Positions 6,547 to 9,585 of a stretch of DNA of 9,585 nt are shown one piece after another. This stretch comes from CAYOVG01 sp964407285 (lineage in GTDB: Bacteria; Desulfobacterota; Syntrophobacteria; Syntrophobacterales; Syntrophobacteraceae). The position numbers were made by a program, and so were the translations under genes. Each line of letters begins with the position of its first letter. The first letter of the stretch is position 1. The notes below the pieces were generated by a model, which did no database searches, was not told the origin of the DNA, and saw nothing but the letters and a program-made list of their open reading frames with translations. The stretch spans positions 1 to 9,585 of the forward strand of contig CAYOVG010000283.1 of assembly GCA_964407285.1 (NCBI GenBank), written 5' to 3'.

Positions 6547-8589
6547 CTACCCGATCATCACGAGCACATCGCCCTTCTGGACACTCTGACCGTTCTTGAA
6601 CGTGATTTGCTTGACCGTGCCTTCCGCGTGGCTGGTTATGGAGTTTTCCATCTTCATGGCCTCGAGGATCAGCAGCACGTCGCCTTCCTTGACGGAATCC
6701 CCCTCGGCCACTTCGTAGCGGATGATCATCCCCGGCATCGGAGCTTCGACGCGGGTCCCGTTTGCGGATACCGGAGCGGAAGCGGGCGACCCCGAAGATG
6801 CGGCCGCGACGGAAGATGCCGCGGCGGGTGAGGACGTCGTGCGAGCCGGGGCCGCTATCGCCGCGACCTGCGTTGCGGACGCTGCCGGCATGGACCGGGC
6901 GTATGCCATGCCTTGCACGGCGGACTGCATGCCGGGAGTGGCGGACGCAATGAAAGGCGCGCCTCCCGCCTGCTCCACTTCCACCTCAAAGAACTCTCCA
7001 TCCACGAACACGTTGAAGGTGCGCAGCCCCGCCCCCTTCTCCGGCGCTGCCTTCGCCGGCTTTTCCACAAGAAGTCCGGCCTTGGCCTTCTTCACGATTT
7101 CCTCTTCGGCCTTGACCTCCTCCATGGTCCTGGGTTTCACCTCCGCGGGGACCTCCTCCCGTCCGTATTTCCAATTGAGAAAACGCTTGCCGGTGGTGGG
7201 ATAGAGCGCATAGACGAGGGTGTCGTCCATGTCTTTCGCAAGGCCTTCCACATCCTTTTGCGCCTTCTCCAGTTCGGGCTCCAGGACATCGGCGGGGCGC
7301 ACAGAGATGGGAGTCTCACCGCGCGGGTAACCCTTGAGCGCCTTCTTCCGCACTTCGGGATCGATGGGGACGGCGGTCTTCCCGTAGAGCCCGTAGCAGA
7401 GGTCCTTGACCTGTGCGGTGATCATCTTGTAGCGCTCGTCGGGAGTGTCGAAGAGCACGTTGTTGACGGTCTGGATGCCCACGATCTGGCTGGTCGGGGT
7501 GACCAGCGGGACCTGCCCCAGCTCCCGCCGGACGATGGGAAGCTGCCTGAAAACCTCGTCGATCTTGTCGAGCGCATCCATGTCGCGGAGCTGATTCACC
7601 AGGTTCGAGAGCATGCCCCCGGGTGTCTGGTGGAGCAGCACGTTGATGTCCACGATGGACATGCGATCGTCGAGAAGGTGGCGATACTTGGGGGAGATCT
7701 TCTCCATGTGCTCGCTGCATTCGGCCAGGAGCTTGAGGTCGAGGCCGCTGTCCCGGCTGGTCCCCTGCAGAGCCACCACCAGGGGTTCCACCGCTGGATG
7801 GGAGGTGCGGTAAGCCCAGGGTATGAGGCAGGTATCCACGATATCGACTCCGGCTTCGATGGCCTTGAGGAGCGACATGTCGGCCATGCCGGACGTGAAG
7901 TGGCTGTGGAGATGGATGGGAGCTTTGACGGTTTCCTTGAGCTTCTTGACGAGAACGTAAGCGTCGTAGGGGGCGATCAGGCCCGCCATGTCCTTCACGC
8001 AAATGGTGTCCGCGCCCATATCCTCGAGTTCCTTCGCTTTTCCCATGTAGTAATCGAGGTTGTAGACGGGGCCGCCCATGCGGGACTGGGTGAGCGAATA
8101 GCAGATTGTGCCCTGAAAATGCTTGCCGTTCTTCTTGATCACCCGAACGACGGTCTCGAAATTGCGGTAGTCGTTCAGCGCGTCGAAGGTGCGGAAGATA
8201 TCGATGCCGTTCTCACAACTCCGCTCAACGAACGCCTCCGCGACGTCGTCGGCGTAGTTCCGGTATCCGACCAGGTTCTGAGCCCGCAGAAGCATCGAGA
8301 AGGGCGTCTTCCTGATGTGCTTTTTCAGTATGCGGATACGTTCCCAGGGGTCCTCTCCCAGGAAGCGGTGCATCGTGTCGAAGGTCGCCCCGCCCCAGAC
8401 TTCCATGCCCCAGAACCCGACCTGGTCCATCTGTTCGGCAATGGGCAGAAAGTCTTCGGTCCTGCCGCGGGTGGCGAAAAGAGACTGGTGACCGTCACGA
8501 AAGGTCAAGTCCTGGATCTTCACCGGGTTGTCGGCTTTCAAACCGTTCTCGAAAAGATCGGCTACCAGGGAACCATGCTGCTCTGCCAT
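6547..8589 (-). CDS. Oxaloacetate decarboxylase/transcarboxylase alpha-type subunit with fused biotin carrier (5S+1.3S type)
   Basis: Biotin-dependent carboxyltransferase acting on pyruvate/oxaloacetate. The 680 residues start with a TIM-barrel domain (about 22-290) carrying the metal-site motif DLTFRDGHQS (D27, R31, D32, H34, Q35). The lysine expected to be carbamylated lies in VKDMAG (K199), and the metal-ligand histidines in HLHSH (H226, H228). The conserved carboxylase domain (about 310-475), an association region, and an Ala/Ser/Pro-rich swivel (about 562-612) follow. A biotinyl domain ends the protein (613-680), with PMPGM and EAMKM (biotinylated K646). ATG at 8589 follows AAGGAG at 7 nt. 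Family alternatives are OadA, PycB and the fused 5S-1.3S transcarboxylase. The neighbouring 12S-type gene favours transcarboxylase, but sequence alone does not decide. Confidence 0.93.
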   Translation of the reverse strand: MAEQHGSLVADLFENGLKADNPVKIQDLTFRDGHQSLFATRGRTEDFLPIAEQMDQVGFWGMEVWGGATFDTMHRFLGEDPWERIRILKKHIRKTPFSMLLRAQNLVGYRNYADDVAEAFVERSCENGIDIFRTFDALNDYRNFETVVRVIKKNGKHFQGTICYSLTQSRMGGPVYNLDYYMGKAKELEDMGADTICVKDMAGLIAPYDAYVLVKKLKETVKAPIHLHSHFTSGMADMSLLKAIEAGVDIVDTCLIPWAYRTSHPAVEPLVVALQGTSRDSGLDLKLLAECSEHMEKISPKYRHLLDDRMSIVDINVLLHQTPGGMLSNLVNQLRDMDALDKIDEVFRQLPIVRRELGQVPLVTPTSQIVGIQTVNNVLFDTPDERYKMITAQVKDLCYGLYGKTAVPIDPEVRKKALKGYPRGETPISVRPADVLEPELEKAQKDVEGLAKDMDDTLVYALYPTTGKRFLNWKYGREEVPAEVKPRTMEEVKAEEEIVKKAKAGLLVEKPAKAAPEKGAGLRTFNVFVDGEFFEVEVEQAGGAPFIASATPGMQSAVQGMAYARSMPAASATQVAAIAAPARTTSSPAAASSVAAASSGSPASAPVSANGTRVEAPMPGMIIRYEVAEGDSVKEGDVLLILEAMKMENSITSHAEGTVKQITFKNGQSVQKGDVLVMIG

Positions 8590-8596
8590 CTTGTAT

Positions 8597-8602
8597 CTCC
8601 TT
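8597..8602 (-). promoter_or_regulatory. Ribosome binding site of the biotin-fused carboxyltransferase gene
   Basis: AAGGAG on the minus strand, 7 nt before the ATG at 8589. It lies directly downstream of a 21-bp tandem duplication. Confidence 0.8.
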
Positions 8603-8644
8603 GGATCATCACGATTATCTTCCGGATCATCACGACTTTCTTAT
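8603..8644 (-). repeat. 21-bp imperfect tandem duplication in the leader
   Basis: Two adjacent 21-bp units (8603-8623, 8624-8644) match at 17 of 21 positions, and both start with GGATCATCACGA on the plus strand. They fill the stretch just upstream of the ribosome binding site, within the 92-nt gap between the small gene and the carboxyltransferase gene. Confidence 0.75.
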
Positions 8645-8681
8645 CGTCCATACGTCAAAACCACCGGACACGCCGCCGCGG

Positions 8682-8891
8682 CTAGCGGACCAGGCGCATC
8701 TGGAGCAACTGTCTCATGTCCATCATGGACTGCCGTCCCGCCGACACCCAGGGGCTGAATGAGGGACCGGGCGCTTCGCGCGTCCTCTCCTCGCGTGCTG
8801 CAAGGAGGGCCTCCTCCTCGCATGCCTGCATGTAAAGACTTACGGCTCCCGCAATGGCGGCCCGCACCTTCTTTCTATTCCGCATCGACAT
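8682..8891 (-). CDS. Small protein of the carboxyltransferase operon, resembling a soluble OadG/MmdE-type module
   Basis: The 69-residue product starts with MSMRNRKK, followed by a helix VRAAIAGAVSLYMQ and a charged Glu/Arg stretch (about 25-40). A Pro-rich turn (PGPSFSPW) and a C-terminal helix with GRQSMMDMRQLLQMR complete it. It has no membrane segment and no catalytic motif. The AAIAxAVxxY helix and the W-x-x-x-GRQ tail recall the soluble end of sodium-pump decarboxylase gamma/delta subunits (OadG, MmdD, MmdE), which helps hold the carboxyltransferase complex together. That likeness is from memory and weak. Its place between the two carboxyltransferase genes supports a structural role. 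The ATG at 8891 follows GGCGGAG at 5 nt; an in-frame TTG at 8909 overlaps the same site and is less likely, and ATG at 8885 is also possible. Confidence 0.7.
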   Translation of the reverse strand: MSMRNRKKVRAAIAGAVSLYMQACEEEALLAAREERTREAPGPSFSPWVSAGRQSMMDMRQLLQMRLVR

Positions 8892-8896
8892 ACAAA

Positions 8897-8903
8897 CTCC
8901 GCC
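8897..8903 (-). promoter_or_regulatory. Ribosome binding site of the 69-residue small gene
   Basis: GGCGGAG on the minus strand, 5 nt before the ATG at 8891 and 11 nt before the ATG at 8885. Its position rules against the upstream TTG (8909), which would place the site inside the coding region. Confidence 0.55.
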
Positions 8904-8969
8904 TTTCAAGTATTGGGCTTTCCATGTTGAATTGAGCTTTCCGTATCGAGGCCTGCCGCCCGGGTTCGA

Positions 8970-8994
8970 CGGCCGCGCCGAAGGCCGGCGGCCG
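8970..8994 (-). other. Strong GC hairpin in the 170-nt gap between carboxyltransferase and small gene
   Basis: CGGCCGCGCC (8970-8979) can pair with 8983-8994 around a 3-nt loop: an outer 7-bp stem, a 2-nt bulge and an inner 3-bp stem, nearly all G-C. No T run follows on the minus strand, so it is not a standard intrinsic terminator. It could set 12S-to-small-gene transcript ratios through RNA processing or partial termination. The rest of the gap (8892-9061) shows no gene. Confidence 0.4.
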
Positions 8995-9061
8995 ATCCGG
9001 TCCGTCGTCCTCTCCCGGAATCCCTTCCCCTGTACGGGAACGACCCTGTTATGGGAATATC

Positions 9062-9585
9062 CTACATGGGAATGTTCCCGTGCTTCTTGGGCGGGAGCGA
9101 TTCCCTCTTGGTGCGCAGCACATCGAAGGCGTCTATGAGTCTCGGCCGCGTTTCACCCGGCATGATCACCCCGTCGATATAGCCGCGCGAAGCCGCGATA
9201 TAGGGATTGCACAGGAGCCTGCGGTACTCCTCGATCTTCTCGCTCCTCTTCGCCGCCGGATCGTCGGCTTCCCGGATTTCTTTCCGGAAGATGATGTTGG
9301 CCGCGCCTTCCGCCCCCATGACGGCGATTTCGGCCGTGGGCCAGGCGAGCACCATGTCGGCCCCGAGGTCCCTGGAGCACATGGCCAGGTACGACCCGCC
9401 GTAATCCTTGCGGATGATGAGGGTGATCTTGGGGACGGTGGCTTCGGAATAGCACCAGAGGAGCTTCGCCCCGTGGCGGATGATGCCCCCCTGCTCCTGC
9501 TGCCTTCCGGGAAGGTAGCCGGGAACATCGGGGATGGTGAGGAGCGGGATGTTGAAGGAATCGCACAGACGGATGAACCGGGTGG
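9062..9585 (-). CDS. Acyl-CoA carboxyltransferase, 12S/MmdA/PccB type, C-terminal part (5' end outside window)
   Basis: Crotonase-fold carboxyltransferase that moves CO2 between biotin and a CoA ester, probably propionyl-CoA/methylmalonyl-CoA. The open frame runs off the window edge; 173 residues are visible, about the last third of a protein normally near 510-520. Landmarks, numbered from the first full codon (9583-9581): DVPGYLPG (19-26), EQGGIIRHGAK (30-40, an oxyanion-hole Gly pair), YGGSYLAMCSRDLGAD (61-76), AWPTAEIAVMGAEGAANIIF (80-99), and the C-terminal signature PPKKHGNIPM (164-173). The GGSYLAMC-RDLGAD block is, from memory, close to the 12S subunit of propionibacterial transcarboxylase. 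Stop is TAG at 9062-9064, 170 nt before the small gene. The first in-frame Met (9382) is internal, because conserved motifs lie upstream of it. Confidence 0.92.
   Translation of the reverse strand, partial: TRFIRLCDSFNIPLLTIPDVPGYLPGRQQEQGGIIRHGAKLLWCYSEATVPKITLIIRKDYGGSYLAMCSRDLGADMVLAWPTAEIAVMGAEGAANIIFRKEIREADDPAAKRSEKIEEYRRLLCNPYIAASRGYIDGVIMPGETRPRLIDAFDVLRTKRESLPPKKHGNIPM

Noticed and set aside
6407..6589. 60-residue open frame after hicA
   Set aside because: It is Pro/Arg/Ala-rich with no recognisable motif, lies in a very GC-rich stretch and runs into the end of the opposite gene.
6913..8685. Long plus-strand open frame opposite the biotin-fused carboxyltransferase
   Set aside because: The minus strand carries every catalytic and biotinylation motif in order; the plus-strand frame shows none and arises from codon bias.
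8854..9138. Plus-strand 94-residue open frame across the small gene and its leader
   Set aside because: It overlaps the start of the small minus-strand gene and the conserved 3' end of the carboxyltransferase, and has no motif of its own.
9062..9382. A complete 106-residue protein starting at Met 9382
   Set aside because: The same frame continues unbroken to the window edge and encodes conserved motifs (DVPGYLPG, EQGGIIRHGAK) upstream of that Met, so the gene is a partial carboxyltransferase.

Overview
The window reads as chromosomal DNA of a GC-rich Gram-negative anaerobe. The outer-membrane/periplasm/inner-membrane efflux set shows a two-membrane envelope. The minus-strand genes resemble the biotin-dependent transcarboxylase used in methylmalonyl-CoA propionate metabolism. 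Together with the general look of the proteins this suggests a Desulfobacterota organism of the Syntrophobacter type. That placement is inference from remembered family features, not from a search.

Layout. Positions 1-5561 (+) hold a tripartite RND efflux operon: the 3' part of a TolC-family outer-membrane channel gene, a periplasmic adaptor (start 841), and a 1166-residue RND pump whose start codon overlaps the adaptor stop (ATGA, 2061-2064). Positions 5562-6410 (+) are a low-GC patch holding the remains of two type II toxin-antitoxin modules. A 19-codon stub of the HigB toxin C-terminus is followed by an intact higA-like antitoxin gene. Next come an intact short hicB-like antitoxin gene and a hicA toxin gene that overlaps it by 4 bp and carries an in-frame TAA at codon 37. 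Positions 6411-6546 are a very GC-rich gap between convergent genes. Positions 6547-9585 (-) hold three genes read right to left: the C-terminal 173 residues of a 12S/MmdA-type acyl-CoA carboxyltransferase, a 69-residue small protein, and a 680-residue carboxyltransferase with a fused biotin-carrier domain (OadA/PycB, i.e. 5S+1.3S type).

How the genes work together. The efflux trio should assemble one envelope-spanning, proton-driven exporter; its substrate cannot be read from sequence. The minus-strand genes supply a CoA-ester carboxyltransferase, a keto-acid carboxyltransferase and a biotin carrier. These are the parts needed to move a carboxyl group between methylmalonyl-CoA/propionyl-CoA and oxaloacetate/pyruvate. 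No biotin carboxylase is visible, though one could lie outside the window.

The most notable observation is the middle patch. Two different toxin-antitoxin modules lie side by side, and in each the antitoxin is intact while the toxin is broken. Neither toxin remnant is apparent without reading the DNA between and beyond the obvious genes. No tRNA, rRNA, CRISPR array or insertion sequence was seen.
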